In this document: positions 18,090 through 27,021 of the stretch, piece by piece
How the letters are laid out: every line of letters begins with the position of its first letter
Numbering within the stretch: position 1 is the stretch's first letter
Source: Minwuiaceae bacterium
GTDB lineage: Bacteria > Pseudomonadota > Alphaproteobacteria > Minwuiales > Minwuiaceae
DNA: 64,000 nucleotides
Assembly (NCBI GenBank): GCA_028278525.1
Contig: JANQEE010000006.1
Location: forward strand, 124,001 to 188,000
Reading direction: 5' to 3'
Position numbers and translations under genes: made by a program
Notes under the pieces: model-generated
Databases searched by the model: none
The model's input: the letters and a program-made list of their open reading frames with translations, nothing else
What the model was told of the DNA's origin: nothing

Positions 18090-18974
18090 ATGGCAACTTC
18101 GGAATTTCCACAAGCTAACCGCGCCAACCAGAGGTTCATCGGCGCCGCCATGAAGGCGCCGCTTTTGTCGGCGGAACACGAGCTCGACCTGGCGCGGCGA
18201 TGGCGTGACGACGGCGACGAGGCCGCCCTGCAGGAACTGGTGACGGCCTATATGCGCCTCGCGATCGCAGCGGCACTGCGTTTTCGCCACTATGGACTGC
18301 CGGTCGGCGACCTGGTGCAAGAGGGCAATGTCGGCCTGATGATGGCGGCGGCGCGGTTCGAGCCGGAACGCAACGTTCGCTTTTCCACCTATGCGTCCTG
18401 GTGGGTTCGCTCCGCGATCCAGGATTATATTCTGCGCAACTGGTCGATCGTCCGTAACGGGACGACCGCCGCGCACAAGTCCCTGTTCTTCAATTTGCGG
18501 CGGCTGCGCGCCAAAATCGAAACCGACGTGGATGGACCCCTGAGCCCGGAAAGCAAACGGCGGATCGCCCGCGAGCTGCGGGTCAAGCTGGCCGATGTGG
18601 ACATCATGGAAAGCCGGCTGTCCGCCCAGGACAGTTCGCTGAACGCGGTGGTCGGCGAGCAGGGCGAGGCGGAGCGTCAGGATTTCCTGCCCGACGAGCG
18701 GCCCAACCCGGAAGACGTGGTGTTGGCGATGCGCGATGCGGAAACCCGCGCCGCCTGGCTGAACGAGGCCCTGAACAGCCTGAGCCCGCGCGAGCGCACG
18801 ATCATCGGCAGGCGGCGGTTGCAGGACGAAGGCGTCACCCTTGCCGTGCTGGGCGAGGAACTCGGCATCAGCAAGGAGCGGGTGCGCCAGATCGAGCAAC
18901 AGGCGATGGTCAAACTCAGGGCCGCCATTGTCGATCAGGCGGGCGATCCGGTCGCGGCGGGGCTGATAAGCTGA
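18090..18974 (+). CDS. rpoH: RNA polymerase sigma factor RpoH (sigma-32 type)
   Basis: 294-residue group 3 sigma factor for heat-shock or oxidative-stress promoters. Region 2 shows LVQEGNVGLMMAAARFEPE and FSTYASWWVRSAIQDYIL, followed by the RpoH-box-like RNGTTAAHKSLFFNLRRL. Region 4 ends in LSPRERTIIGRRRL and GISKERVRQIEQQAMVKL, a helix-turn-helix for the -35 element. ATG 18090 is preferred over ATG 18084 because GGAGGG at 18077-18082 is correctly spaced only for it. Alphaproteobacteria often carry two RpoH paralogues; this may be the second (RpoH2-like), which I cannot verify. Confidence 0.94.
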   Translation: MATSEFPQANRANQRFIGAAMKAPLLSAEHELDLARRWRDDGDEAALQELVTAYMRLAIAAALRFRHYGLPVGDLVQEGNVGLMMAAARFEPERNVRFSTYASWWVRSAIQDYILRNWSIVRNGTTAAHKSLFFNLRRLRAKIETDVDGPLSPESKRRIARELRVKLADVDIMESRLSAQDSSLNAVVGEQGEAERQDFLPDERPNPEDVVLAMRDAETRAAWLNEALNSLSPRERTIIGRRRLQDEGVTLAVLGEELGISKERVRQIEQQAMVKLRAAIVDQAGDPVAAGLIS

Positions 18975-19011
18975 AATAGCCGCCAGCGTCCGGCCCGAAA
19001 GCGCAGCGTAG

Positions 19012-19593
19012 TTAGCGGAACAGCGTGCTCATAAGACGGTCCGCCCGCGTAAGTCGGCGTTTAACGAAGGCGCGGGTTTTTGCCTGGTCTTCCAAGCGGT
19101 CGAACAGCCAATAGGCCAGCGTCGCCACCATCAGCGCGCTCAAGCCCACTTCCTCGATCTGGCGCTGGCGGCCGACGGCGTCCAGTCGCGCCGCCTCGCG
19201 CAGCCATTGAACGGTACGCGACAGGCCGACGATCATGGCGGCCTGATGGTGAACATGCGCCGGCTGGACCTTGTAGCGCAGCATCGCCGCGACGGCCGGG
19301 CGATGCGGCTCCAGCACCTGCAGCCACGCGGCAATGGCGAGGAAGATACGCTCGGACGCTGGCAGCTCGGTGTAGCCCGCGGCGTCGCCGGCGGCCAGCA
19401 TCGCCGCGTTGGCGCGGGCGAACAGCGCGTTTCCGACGGCATCCAGGTCCGGATAGATGTCGTGGATGCGTTGCAGGGGGATATCGAGCCGGCCGGCCAC
19501 ATTGTGCAGACGGACGCGGTCCCAGCCGTCTTCGCCGGCAAGCCGCAGCGCCTCATCCAGTATGTCCTGCCCCTGGTCGGTCCGCGTCGCCAT
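19012..19593 (-). CDS. TetR-like regulator with a COQ9-like C-terminus
   Basis: 193 residues. The N-terminus ILDEALRLAGEDGWDRVRLHNVAGRLDIPLQRIHDIYPD reads as a TetR-type helix-turn-helix. The C-terminal helices end AYWLFDRLEDQAKTRAFVKRRLTRADRL, recalling the lipid-binding half of COQ9, itself a TetR-fold protein. It may be a DNA-binding regulator or a lipid/ubiquinone-related protein; the intact HTH favours regulation. Convergent with rpoH, and 9 nt upstream of the M48 protease stop on the other side. Confidence 0.75.
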   Translation of the reverse strand: MATRTDQGQDILDEALRLAGEDGWDRVRLHNVAGRLDIPLQRIHDIYPDLDAVGNALFARANAAMLAAGDAAGYTELPASERIFLAIAAWLQVLEPHRPAVAAMLRYKVQPAHVHHQAAMIVGLSRTVQWLREAARLDAVGRQRQIEEVGLSALMVATLAYWLFDRLEDQAKTRAFVKRRLTRADRLMSTLFR

Positions 19594-19602
19594 GGCGGCT
19601 TT

Positions 19603-21105
19603 CTACTCCGAAATGATCTTCACCTTCTGGCCGACGCGAAGGCGGTCGTTCTGGCCGAGGGCATTGAGCGTGTCGAACCAGGCCTGCGGGTCCTTGTCCA
19701 CGATCATACGCCGCGCCATGCTCTGGCGCGTATCGCCGGACCCGACCGTGACCACGCGGATGCGAAGCGGCTTGATCGCGTCGGCCTGCTTCTGGTTGAG
19801 TTTGCGAAAGCTGTAGGTCGTCCGCTTGAGGCCTTCGGCCAGTGCCGCGGTCCGCTTCGGCGGGGTCATGAAGAGAAAGCGAAAAATGCGCCGCTCTTCG
19901 AAGCGAATGGCGACCAGCCGTGCATCCATTGCGCCGGACCTGGTGTTGACGCGGGCGTAGCCGGTTGCGGCCGGGAGCCCGTTGATCTCGATTCTTTCGA
20001 TGCCCCGAACGTCGATCTTGCGGCCCCAGCGGTTGGCCAGGTAGCTCGCCATGTCGCGTGCGCGCGCCGCTTCGGTCTTGTCGGACTCCTGGTCGAACAC
20101 GATGACGGCATCGCCCGGCCCTCTGGCGTAGACGGCGGTCGGGCTGTTGACCAGGCGGTAGCCGTCGGGCACTTGGAACGAGAAGCGCAGGATCGGGTGC
20201 AGAAACTCACGGCCACGGATGATGCCTTCCTCAGGCGAGTCGCCGAAGATCATGCCGTTGATCTGTTTCAGGAAGGCCTCGCGGCGGAACGGCGCGTTCG
20301 GCGGCGCGCCGGATTTGTTGGCAATCGCGACAGCGCGGCGGACCCGGTCCGGCGTTTGCGGGTGGGTGGCGAAGAAGTCGTTGCCCCGGTCTTTCCGGTC
20401 GTTCAGGCGCCGCTGCAGCGCATCGTAATTGCCGAGGCTTTGCAGCAACTGCGCCTGTCCGATGGGGGCGTACCCCGCCCGGGCCATATAGCGGATGCCA
20501 AGCGAGTCGGCCTGATACTCCTGGTCGCGCGAAAAGCTGGCGAGGTAACCCTGGGCGCCGAGTTGGGTGAGCTGCGCCGCCGCGTTGCTGCCGGTCAGAA
20601 TGCCCACCGCCGTCGCCGCCAGATTGCCGCCGATCGCCCGGTTGTAGCGTTGCGCGGTATGCCGCGCCGTGACATGGCCAACCTCGTGCGCCAGAACGCC
20701 GGCGACTTCGGCCTCACTGTTGGCCAAAGCCAGCAGCCCGCGGGTGATGTAGACGTACCCGCCGGGCAGGGCGAAGGCATTGACCGTCGGCGTGTCCAGC
20801 ACGGTGATGGTGAAGTTGGTCGCCGGCAGTTCGGAATTGGCCGCGACCCGGCCGCCGATCGCGGCGATATAGCCGCTCAACGCCGGGTCTTCGTAGGGAC
20901 CGCCGAACTGTTCCAGGATTTTCGGGTGTTCCGAGGCGCCGACCTGTTTCTCCTGGTCCGGCGACATGAACGGCGTGAACTGGGATTCCCCGGTCGCGGG
21001 GTTGGTCGTCATGCAGCCGGACAGCATCAGCATTGCCGCCAGCGCGCAGACCGCGGCAAATATGCCGGCACGGCGCGGGGCTATCGGGGCGCTTGGCATG
21101 GTCAT
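19603..21105 (-). CDS. M48-family zinc metalloprotease lipoprotein with LysM-like C-terminus
   Basis: 500 residues from ATG 21105, which shares one base with the upstream stop codon (TGATG), so coupled translation is likely. The N-terminal lipoprotein signal ends LMLSGC. The HEXXH zinc site is in VLAHEVGHVTARHTAQ, with a following glutamate-containing helix (QEYQADSLGIRYM) supplying the third ligand, as in BepA/YcaL-type periplasmic proteases. The C-terminal about 50 residues (VVTVGSGDTRQSMARRM ... RLRVGQKVKII) look like a LysM peptidoglycan-binding motif. Likely role: quality control of outer-membrane proteins in the periplasm. Confidence 0.92.
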   Translation of the reverse strand: MTMPSAPIAPRRAGIFAAVCALAAMLMLSGCMTTNPATGESQFTPFMSPDQEKQVGASEHPKILEQFGGPYEDPALSGYIAAIGGRVAANSELPATNFTITVLDTPTVNAFALPGGYVYITRGLLALANSEAEVAGVLAHEVGHVTARHTAQRYNRAIGGNLAATAVGILTGSNAAAQLTQLGAQGYLASFSRDQEYQADSLGIRYMARAGYAPIGQAQLLQSLGNYDALQRRLNDRKDRGNDFFATHPQTPDRVRRAVAIANKSGAPPNAPFRREAFLKQINGMIFGDSPEEGIIRGREFLHPILRFSFQVPDGYRLVNSPTAVYARGPGDAVIVFDQESDKTEAARARDMASYLANRWGRKIDVRGIERIEINGLPAATGYARVNTRSGAMDARLVAIRFEERRIFRFLFMTPPKRTAALAEGLKRTTYSFRKLNQKQADAIKPLRIRVVTVGSGDTRQSMARRMIVDKDPQAWFDTLNALGQNDRLRVGQKVKIISE

Positions 21106-21872
21106 CAGTCGAGCAGCTCGATCTGTTGCGGATGGGTAGCCTCGATCATCGGGCCGTTGAAGCTTTTCAGCCAGCCGCGCACGCGAATGCGCCGGCCTTT
21201 CCAGTGCGCAGGCTCGCCCAGCGCGCCGGGGAACCGCTTCATGTCCCGGGGCGACATGGTTACCGTGAAATCGCTGCGCCAATCCTCTCCGAAATTGAGA
21301 TACATCCGGCCTCTCACGCGCGCCGCGTCCAGAATGCGCCCCTCGACCAAGCGGAACGTATCGATAAATTTAGGCGTTTCCGTGGCGTTTAACACCCGAT
21401 AGTAGCGGTTGTTCCAGATGCCGCGCCGTCCTGCGCGGGCGTCCCGTTCCAGGGCCAGCATGTCGTCGACCAGGGCCGTGTTGTCGTGAAAGCTGTAGAC
21501 ACGGGCGAACCCGAGCCGGAGCATCTCGCCCTGGGCCCAGCCGCCGTCCCGGTCATGCAGGTGGGCGAGGGCGCGCCCATGGCGGTCCATGCGCCGCCCG
21601 CCGTAGGAAAGGGTCACCGTTTTACCCAGGATCAGCCGTTCCAGGGCGGCTTTCGCCTCCTCGGCGAGCGGCCAGGCGACGAAGCCTGCGCGGCCGAGCG
21701 GCAGCTTCGGCGCCTGGATTCCAACCATGCGGACTTCGACGCCGTCGTCGAGCATCACGGTATCGCCGTCGACCACCTCGACCACGCGCCCGCTGCCGCC
21801 GGCGGCAAGCGGTTCGGCCAGGGCGGGCGTGGCCAACGCCACGAAAACCAGCAGGAGGGCAATGAACCGCAT
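21105..21872 (-). CDS. Secreted thermonuclease-family (SNase) protein
   Basis: 255 residues with a Sec signal peptide (FIALLLVFVALATPALA). The OB-fold nuclease core is recognisable from VVDGDTVMLDDGVEVRMVGIQAP, LERLILGKTVTL and RMDRHGRALAHL, corresponding to the SNase calcium-binding Asp residues and the catalytic Arg pair. The C-terminal about 90 residues continue as a second domain, seen in many alphaproteobacterial homologues. Its stop overlaps the start of the M48 protease gene, so the two envelope proteins are co-translated. Confidence 0.9.
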   Translation of the reverse strand: MRFIALLLVFVALATPALAEPLAAGGSGRVVEVVDGDTVMLDDGVEVRMVGIQAPKLPLGRAGFVAWPLAEEAKAALERLILGKTVTLSYGGRRMDRHGRALAHLHDRDGGWAQGEMLRLGFARVYSFHDNTALVDDMLALERDARAGRRGIWNNRYYRVLNATETPKFIDTFRLVEGRILDAARVRGRMYLNFGEDWRSDFTVTMSPRDMKRFPGALGEPAHWKGRRIRVRGWLKSFNGPMIEATHPQQIELLD

Positions 21873-21908
21873 CGAGCGATCATAGCGCCGGCGCGACGGC
21901 GGCGTCGA

Positions 21909-22562
21909 TCAGGCCCAGTTCAGGCGGCGCAGCACCGTCATCAGCAACAAACCGGTGATGAAACCGCCGAGATGGCTTTGCCAGGCGATCGCCGCGCCGC
22001 CGGTCAGCAAGCCGCCGCCGAACAGGCCGAGCACAAGGTTCAGGCCCATGATCACGGCGATGAAAATCAGCGCGCGCTTGCGCGTCGAGGCAAGGTTGCC
22101 GCTGAACAGGAGCGGGACCGCCGCGCCGATGGCCCCGTAGGCGCCGGCCGACGCGCCGAGGACGACGGCGACCTGCGGGCCGGTCATCAGCAATTGCGCG
22201 ACGCCGCCGCCGACGCCGCAGAGCAGAAACAGCGACAGGAACAGGCTGGTGCCGACATGGCGCTCGATCAGGCTGCCGAATGCCAGCAGCATGGCGGCGT
22301 TTATCAGCACATGCATCCAGTCGTGATGCAGAAAGTTATAGGAGAGCAGCGGCAGCAGGGCCGCCGGGTCGAAGCCGCCCCGGAGCTGCGCGTAGAACAG
22401 CACCGGGATCAGCGCCAGGTTCTCCAGCGTCCAGTTCTGTGCCGCGACCGGCGCCAATCGATAGACCGCGAAGATCGCGACCAGTCCGATGCAAAGCCAC
22501 ATCGCGCCGGGGGGCGCGTTGAAGATCGGCTGGCGGCCGGACGGTTGATGGGCGAAAGACAA
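21909..22562 (-). CDS. Rhomboid-family intramembrane serine protease
   Basis: 217 residues with about six transmembrane helices. HHDWMHVLINAAMLLAFG is the conserved first active-site loop, GASAGAYG carries the catalytic serine, and the histidine is in AWQSHLGGFITGLL, completing the Ser-His dyad. It starts at ATG 22562. Substrates of bacterial rhomboids are mostly unknown. It lies upstream of the nuclease gene on the same strand with a 36-nt gap. Confidence 0.93.
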   Translation of the reverse strand: MSFAHQPSGRQPIFNAPPGAMWLCIGLVAIFAVYRLAPVAAQNWTLENLALIPVLFYAQLRGGFDPAALLPLLSYNFLHHDWMHVLINAAMLLAFGSLIERHVGTSLFLSLFLLCGVGGGVAQLLMTGPQVAVVLGASAGAYGAIGAAVPLLFSGNLASTRKRALIFIAVIMGLNLVLGLFGGGLLTGGAAIAWQSHLGGFITGLLLMTVLRRLNWA

Positions 22563-22722
22563 AATGGATCACATAACAATCAAAACGGCCTGGGGCGGGC
22601 ATGCCGCCGTTACATAGTCGGCCCGGCGGCCGACGGCAAGCGCCGCGTCCCATGCGGGCTTACGCCAAGCAGCCGGGTGCGCTTCATTTCGGGCAGCGAA
22701 ATGCCGCCTTGAGGGGATCGTC

Positions 22723-23232
22723 GTGAGCAGTCCGCTGATACGCAACTTTCAGACCCTGGCCCGGTATAACCGACTGGCCAACCAGCGTCTTTACGATGTT
22801 TGTGCCGAGCTTGGCGACGCCGAGCGCAAACGGGTTCGGCCGGCATTCTTCAAGAGCATTCACGGTACGCTGAACCACATCATGGTGGGCGACCGCGTGT
22901 GGCTGGCCCGGTTCGAAGGCGGCGAGGCGCCGTCGGCCGCGCTAGACGCGATCCTGTATGACGACTTCGGTGCGTTGCGCGAGGCACGCGAAGCGGAGGA
23001 TGCGCGGATCGAGACCTTCGCGGCTGGCCTGACCGAGGATTTCCTTAGCAGCAGCATCCGGTATGTGAACAACGAGGGTCGTGTATTCGACGACCCGAAC
23101 GACCTGCTGCTCGCCCATTTCTTCAATCACCAGACCCACCATCGCGGGCAGGTCCACGACATGCTGACCCAGACCGACGCGGCGCCGCCGGTGCTGGACA
23201 TGCACCGGGTGATCCGGCCCGATCCTGGCTAG
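22723..23232 (+). CDS. DinB-family protein
   Basis: 169 residues from GTG 22723 with GAGGGG upstream. The four-helix DinB fold shows its metal-binding histidines in FKSIHGTLNHIMVGDRVWL and FFNHQTHHRGQVHDML. Family members include thiol-dependent S-transferases using bacillithiol or mycothiol and damage-inducible proteins of unknown function; the E. coli polymerase DinB is unrelated. Convergent with the DUF35 gene, ending 2 nt before it. Confidence 0.9.
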   Translation: MSSPLIRNFQTLARYNRLANQRLYDVCAELGDAERKRVRPAFFKSIHGTLNHIMVGDRVWLARFEGGEAPSAALDAILYDDFGALREAREAEDARIETFAAGLTEDFLSSSIRYVNNEGRVFDDPNDLLLAHFFNHQTHHRGQVHDMLTQTDAAPPVLDMHRVIRPDPG

Positions 23233-23234
23233 GT

Positions 23235-23756
23235 CTATTCCTGCGGGTAGCGCCAGGGATTGGCCGGCTGCTCCGCGTCCTCGTCGATGGTCCAGTGGGG
23301 GATGGCGAGGCCGTCGGCGGCGTCCTTGAAGACCATGCGCATGCGGCTGCCGATCCCGACCCGGGCCACCATCTCGGGCGGGGCCAGGTTGCCGTCCGGC
23401 GTGACCAGGTTGCCGGCGACGCGGAGCGCCTCGTGCTCGGTCGGCTTGCCGTTCTGCGTGTCCAGGTCGACCAGCAGGATCAGGTAGGGAGTGAACGCCT
23501 TGAAGGCCGGCTGGATGGCGTGGTGGACCTCGCTGTAGGAATGCACCGCGCCGCGGCCCTCGACCGGTTTCCAGGTGGAGTCCGGGCTGGTGCACCAGGG
23601 GCAGGCGGTGGTCGGCGGATAGCGGTAAAGGTCGCAACTGCCGCAATGCTGCAAATGGAAGGTGTGGTCAGCGCAATGGCCGAAATAGGCCAGGTTCTCT
23701 TTGTCCAGATCGTCGATCTGCAGATTCATGCCGAGATAGTCGGCGCTGATGCTCAT
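23235..23756 (-). CDS. DUF35 zinc-ribbon/OB-fold protein, partner of the thiolase-like protein
   Basis: 173 residues. The N-terminal rubredoxin-like zinc ribbon uses two CxxC pairs (QHCGSCDLYRYPP and ACPWCTSP); an OB-fold follows (GRGAVHSYSEVHHAIQPAF ... PYLILLVDLDT). DUF35 proteins bind thiolase-superfamily enzymes and position acyl-CoA, for example ChsH2 with Ltp2 in sterol side-chain cleavage and the DUF35 subunit of archaeal thiolase/HMG-CoA synthase. It starts 26 nt after the thiolase-like stop, as the last gene of the eight-gene minus-strand cluster. Confidence 0.9.
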   Translation of the reverse strand: MSISADYLGMNLQIDDLDKENLAYFGHCADHTFHLQHCGSCDLYRYPPTTACPWCTSPDSTWKPVEGRGAVHSYSEVHHAIQPAFKAFTPYLILLVDLDTQNGKPTEHEALRVAGNLVTPDGNLAPPEMVARVGIGSRMRMVFKDAADGLAIPHWTIDEDAEQPANPWRYPQE

Positions 23757-23782
23757 AACTTTACGTGCCTCGTTGAAATGGG

Positions 23783-25036
23783 TTAGCCGCGGCGCATGAC
23801 CATGGCGGAGCCGGTGCCGGGGGTGGCCCAGCCGAGATTGGCGCTGACTTCCACGTCTCGCACCTGGCGGCAGCCGCCTTCCGAGTAGTCATAGGTGTGC
23901 TGGCGCTTGCCGTCCGGCCCGATGGGGCAGGAATCGTCGGCGTCGTGGCGCAACTGCCGGACGTTTTCGACCACCATGTTCAGGCCGTGGGTATAGCCCT
24001 CGCAGAGATGGCCGCCGCTGGTGTTGTTCGGCCGCTTGCCGCCGAGGCGGATCGTGCCGTCGCTGACATAGTCGCCGCCTTCGCCCTTCTTGCAGAAGCC
24101 GTAGTCTTCCAATTGCAGCATCGTGGTGAAGGTGAAGGCGTCATAGGAACCGGTGATGTCGATATCCTCCGGCCCGAGGCCGGCGTTGGTCCACAGGATG
24201 TCCTTGGCGTAGTGGCCGGCGACGGTGGAGATCGGCCCTGTCTGGTAATGCATGTCGATGCGCGGCTTGCAGCAGCGGCCGACCACGCTTTGGATCAGCG
24301 CCGGGGTGTGGCGGCAGTCGCGGGCGCGTTCCGCCCGGGTGACGATGATCGCCGTCGCGTTGTCGGTCTCGACGCAGCAGTCGAGCAGGTGCAGCGGTTT
24401 GCAGATCATCCGGCTGGACAGCACGTCGTCGACGGTGACCCGCTGCTTGTAATAGGCTTTCGGGTTGTTGGAGGCGTGCTCGCTGTGCGCCGCCTTGACC
24501 GCCGCCACCTGTTCCGGCCTGGTGCCGTAGTCGTACATGTGGCGCATGAAGGTCGGCGCGAAAAGCTGGCCGGGGCTCTGCCAGCCGTAGGTGCGGTCGT
24601 GCAATTGGTTGGCGCTGATCGGGGCGACGGCGCGCGCGCCGGTGCCGCCGACGCGGACCTGGCTGTAGCCGTTCATCGCCCGGAAGATCACGACAGTGTT
24701 GCACATGCCGGCTTCGATCACGCCGATGGCGATGCCGACCAATGCCTCGGTGCTGGAGCCGCCGCCGAACACGTCCATGTAGAAGTTGAGCCGGATGCCG
24801 AGGTCGCCGGCGACGAACGGCGAGAAGGTGGAATCGCCGGACGAATAGGACAGCATGCCGTCGATGTCGCCGGGCTTCAGGCCGGCGTCTTCCATCGCGT
24901 TGCGGATCGCCCAGGTGGCGAGCCCGCGGGTCGTTCGGTCGGAGCCGCGGACATAGGTGGTCTCGCCGACGCCGCAGATAGCGTATTTGTCGCGCAGCCC
25001 CTTGGAACTGGTGGCGTCGATATCGGTACTGCTCAA
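23783..25036 (-). CDS. Thiolase-like protein (SCP2/Ltp2 type, lacking the canonical nucleophilic Cys)
   Basis: 417 residues starting at TTG 25036, chosen because CGGGAG lies 6 nt upstream and homology begins at once (KYAICGVGETTYVRGS). The fold is thiolase-like (SYDAFTFTTMLQLEDYGFC, and the C-terminal GGHLCEGYTHGLNMVVENVRQLR). Where degradative thiolases have CxSG with the reactive cysteine, this reads DVFGGGSSTEAL, with glycine at the aligned position. The C-terminal GHPxG and CxGGG motifs are also replaced. This pattern fits Ltp2-type retro-aldolases that work with DUF35 partners, so cleavage of a beta-hydroxyacyl-CoA is more likely than thiolysis (inference). Confidence 0.88.
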   Translation of the reverse strand: MSSTDIDATSSKGLRDKYAICGVGETTYVRGSDRTTRGLATWAIRNAMEDAGLKPGDIDGMLSYSSGDSTFSPFVAGDLGIRLNFYMDVFGGGSSTEALVGIAIGVIEAGMCNTVVIFRAMNGYSQVRVGGTGARAVAPISANQLHDRTYGWQSPGQLFAPTFMRHMYDYGTRPEQVAAVKAAHSEHASNNPKAYYKQRVTVDDVLSSRMICKPLHLLDCCVETDNATAIIVTRAERARDCRHTPALIQSVVGRCCKPRIDMHYQTGPISTVAGHYAKDILWTNAGLGPEDIDITGSYDAFTFTTMLQLEDYGFCKKGEGGDYVSDGTIRLGGKRPNNTSGGHLCEGYTHGLNMVVENVRQLRHDADDSCPIGPDGKRQHTYDYSEGGCRQVRDVEVSANLGWATPGTGSAMVMRRG

Positions 25037-25077
25037 ACTAGTCTCCCGTCTGTATGCGAATGACGCCAGCGCGCCGG

Positions 25078-26613
25078 TCAGTCCAGCAGGGCTTCGACCT
25101 CGTGGCGCTGGATTTTGCCGGTGGTGCTGCGCGGCAGGTCCTCCAGAGCGACGAAGCGGATTTCCTTCGGCTGTTTGTAGCCGGCCAGGCTCTCGCGGCA
25201 GCGGGCGGTAAGATCCGCCTCGGTCAGGCTGTCGTCTTTGCGGGCGACCACGGCGACCGGCACCTCGCCCCATTTGTCGTCCGGGCGCCGCACCACCACG
25301 GCGTCGGCGACGCGGGACTCGCTCAACAGCACGCGCTCGATCTCGGCCGGGTAGATGTTCTCGCCGCCCGACTTGATCATGTATTTGACCCGGTCGACGA
25401 AATCGAGCGTGCCGTCCGGGTTGCGCACGAACATGTCGCCCATATGGAACCAGCCGCCGCGGAAATCCTTGGCGTTGGTCTCTTCGGCGCGCCAGTAGCC
25501 GTTGAACACGGTCGGCCCGCGGATCGCCAGTTCGCCCGGTTCGCCGTCGGCGACGTCGTTGTCGTCCGGATCGACCAGGCGGATCTCGCAGAAAGAGTTG
25601 ATCGTCTTGGAGAGGCGGTTCGGCACCTGGCCGACCGGGATCAAGGCACGCGATGCGGGCGGCAGGCCGGTCTCCGTCGCACCGAAAGTGTTGACGTAGG
25701 GCGCATCCAGCAGCGTCGTGATCTCGGCGATCTGGTGCGCCGGCACCAGATCGGCCATGGCGCCGCAGAGTTTCACGCCCTTCGGTTTGGCGTTGCGTTG
25801 CTTCAGCTCGGCGATCAGCGGCTCGATCGCGCCGGGCATCAGCACCAGCCAGCCGAGTTCGTGTTCGATCGCGATATCCGCGATCCGTACCGGGTCGAAA
25901 CCGTCGACGATGAACACGGTCCCGCCGTTCAACAGCGTGGTCAGCATCGGCTCGGTCGCGCCCATATGGAACAGCGGCGGCCAGGCGACGAACGGGTCGC
26001 CGGGCTCCAGATCGAAGTCGGAGCCGATCAGCAGATAGCGGGCGATCTCCGCGCGATGGCTCAATACCGCGCCTTTCGGCAGGCCGGTGGTGCCGCTGGT
26101 ATAGAGGATCAGCAGGCCGTCTTCCGGTTGCGCCGCGATGGGCGGCGGTGCGGTCTCGGCATCGGCCAGCCGCGCTTCATAGGCGTCGCCGAATTCCATC
26201 ACCGGCACGCCGCCGCAATCCACCTCGGCCAGCAACCCTTTATGGCGCGGCGAGGAAATCACGATCTTCGGTTCGACCAGGCTGACGCAATGCTGCAGTT
26301 CCGGCGGCGCGAGCCGCCAGTTCTGGCAGGCGAGAATGGCGCCGAGTTTCGCCGCCGCAAGCTGCAACTCGACGAATTCGGCCCGGTTCTCCGACAGGAT
26401 GGCGACCCTGTCGCCCCGCGCGATGCTGTGGCCGGCCAGCATGTTGGCGGTTCGGTTGACCCGCTCGTCCAGCGTGGCGAACGTAATCCGCCGGTTTCCG
26501 TCGTCGATGGCTATTGCCGCCGGATTGGCCGCGGCGCTCGCCTGGAAGAGACTGCCGACCGTGCCGCTGCCGGCCGCAGCAATCAGCGCCGCCGCTCCGT
26601 TCCCACTACTCAT
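25078..26613 (-). CDS. Acyl-CoA synthetase (AMP-forming, ANL superfamily)
   Basis: 511 residues. The P-loop-like motif ILYTSGTTGLPKGAVLSHR (about residues 165-185) binds ATP; NTFGATETG is the A5 motif, and ADGEPGELAIRGPTVFNGYW, GWFHMGDM and FVDRVKYMIKSGGENIYPAEIE mark the hinge and C-terminal domain. The final lysine for adenylation is in STTGKIQRHEV. It activates a carboxylic acid to its CoA ester; family alone does not give the substrate. It sits between the MaoC-like and thiolase-like genes and presumably makes their CoA substrate. Confidence 0.93.
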   Translation of the reverse strand: MSSGNGAAALIAAAGSGTVGSLFQASAAANPAAIAIDDGNRRITFATLDERVNRTANMLAGHSIARGDRVAILSENRAEFVELQLAAAKLGAILACQNWRLAPPELQHCVSLVEPKIVISSPRHKGLLAEVDCGGVPVMEFGDAYEARLADAETAPPPIAAQPEDGLLILYTSGTTGLPKGAVLSHRAEIARYLLIGSDFDLEPGDPFVAWPPLFHMGATEPMLTTLLNGGTVFIVDGFDPVRIADIAIEHELGWLVLMPGAIEPLIAELKQRNAKPKGVKLCGAMADLVPAHQIAEITTLLDAPYVNTFGATETGLPPASRALIPVGQVPNRLSKTINSFCEIRLVDPDDNDVADGEPGELAIRGPTVFNGYWRAEETNAKDFRGGWFHMGDMFVRNPDGTLDFVDRVKYMIKSGGENIYPAEIERVLLSESRVADAVVVRRPDDKWGEVPVAVVARKDDSLTEADLTARCRESLAGYKQPKEIRFVALEDLPRSTTGKIQRHEVEALLD

Positions 26614-26635
26614 AAAGCCGATCGCCTCCTCGCCG

Positions 26636-27010
26636 TCACGATTTTATCAGGGCGACCGTGCCCTCGATCACGCTGTCGCCGTTCTGGTTCCTGACCCAGA
26701 CCTGCCAGACGCCCGGCCGGTCCGGCACCGGCACGCCGCCGGCGGTCACCACATCGCCGACGCGCACCGGCCGGACGAAGCGAATATCCAGTTCCGATGT
26801 CGCTTCCGCCTGCGGGCCGAAGGTTTTGCCGATGGATCGCCAGATCAGGTTCATCGACATGGTGCCGTGCGCGATGACGCCGCCCATTTCCGTCTTGGCC
26901 GCGAAGTCGGGGTCGACGTGGATCGGGTTGTGGTCGTCGGTGATGTCGGCGTAGAGATCGATCTTCGCCTGATCGACGGCCAGGCTGCTTTCCACCAACT
27001 GCTCGGTCAT
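26636..27010 (-). CDS. MaoC-like hydratase with intact hydratase-2 motif
   Basis: 124 residues, single hotdog domain. ATG 27010 (MTEQLVESS) has GGAGG at good spacing; a longer start at 27034 overlaps the upstream gene. The motif ADITDDHNPIHVDPDFA contains the Asp and His of the (R)-specific hydratase-2 active site. Family members hydrate trans-2-enoyl-CoA. It directly follows a second hotdog gene that lacks this motif, which suggests a heteromer with one active site per pair, as in ChsH1-ChsH2. Confidence 0.9.
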   Translation of the reverse strand: MTEQLVESSLAVDQAKIDLYADITDDHNPIHVDPDFAAKTEMGGVIAHGTMSMNLIWRSIGKTFGPQAEATSELDIRFVRPVRVGDVVTAGGVPVPDRPGVWQVWVRNQNGDSVIEGTVALIKS

Positions 27011-27021
27011 CCTCGCCTCCC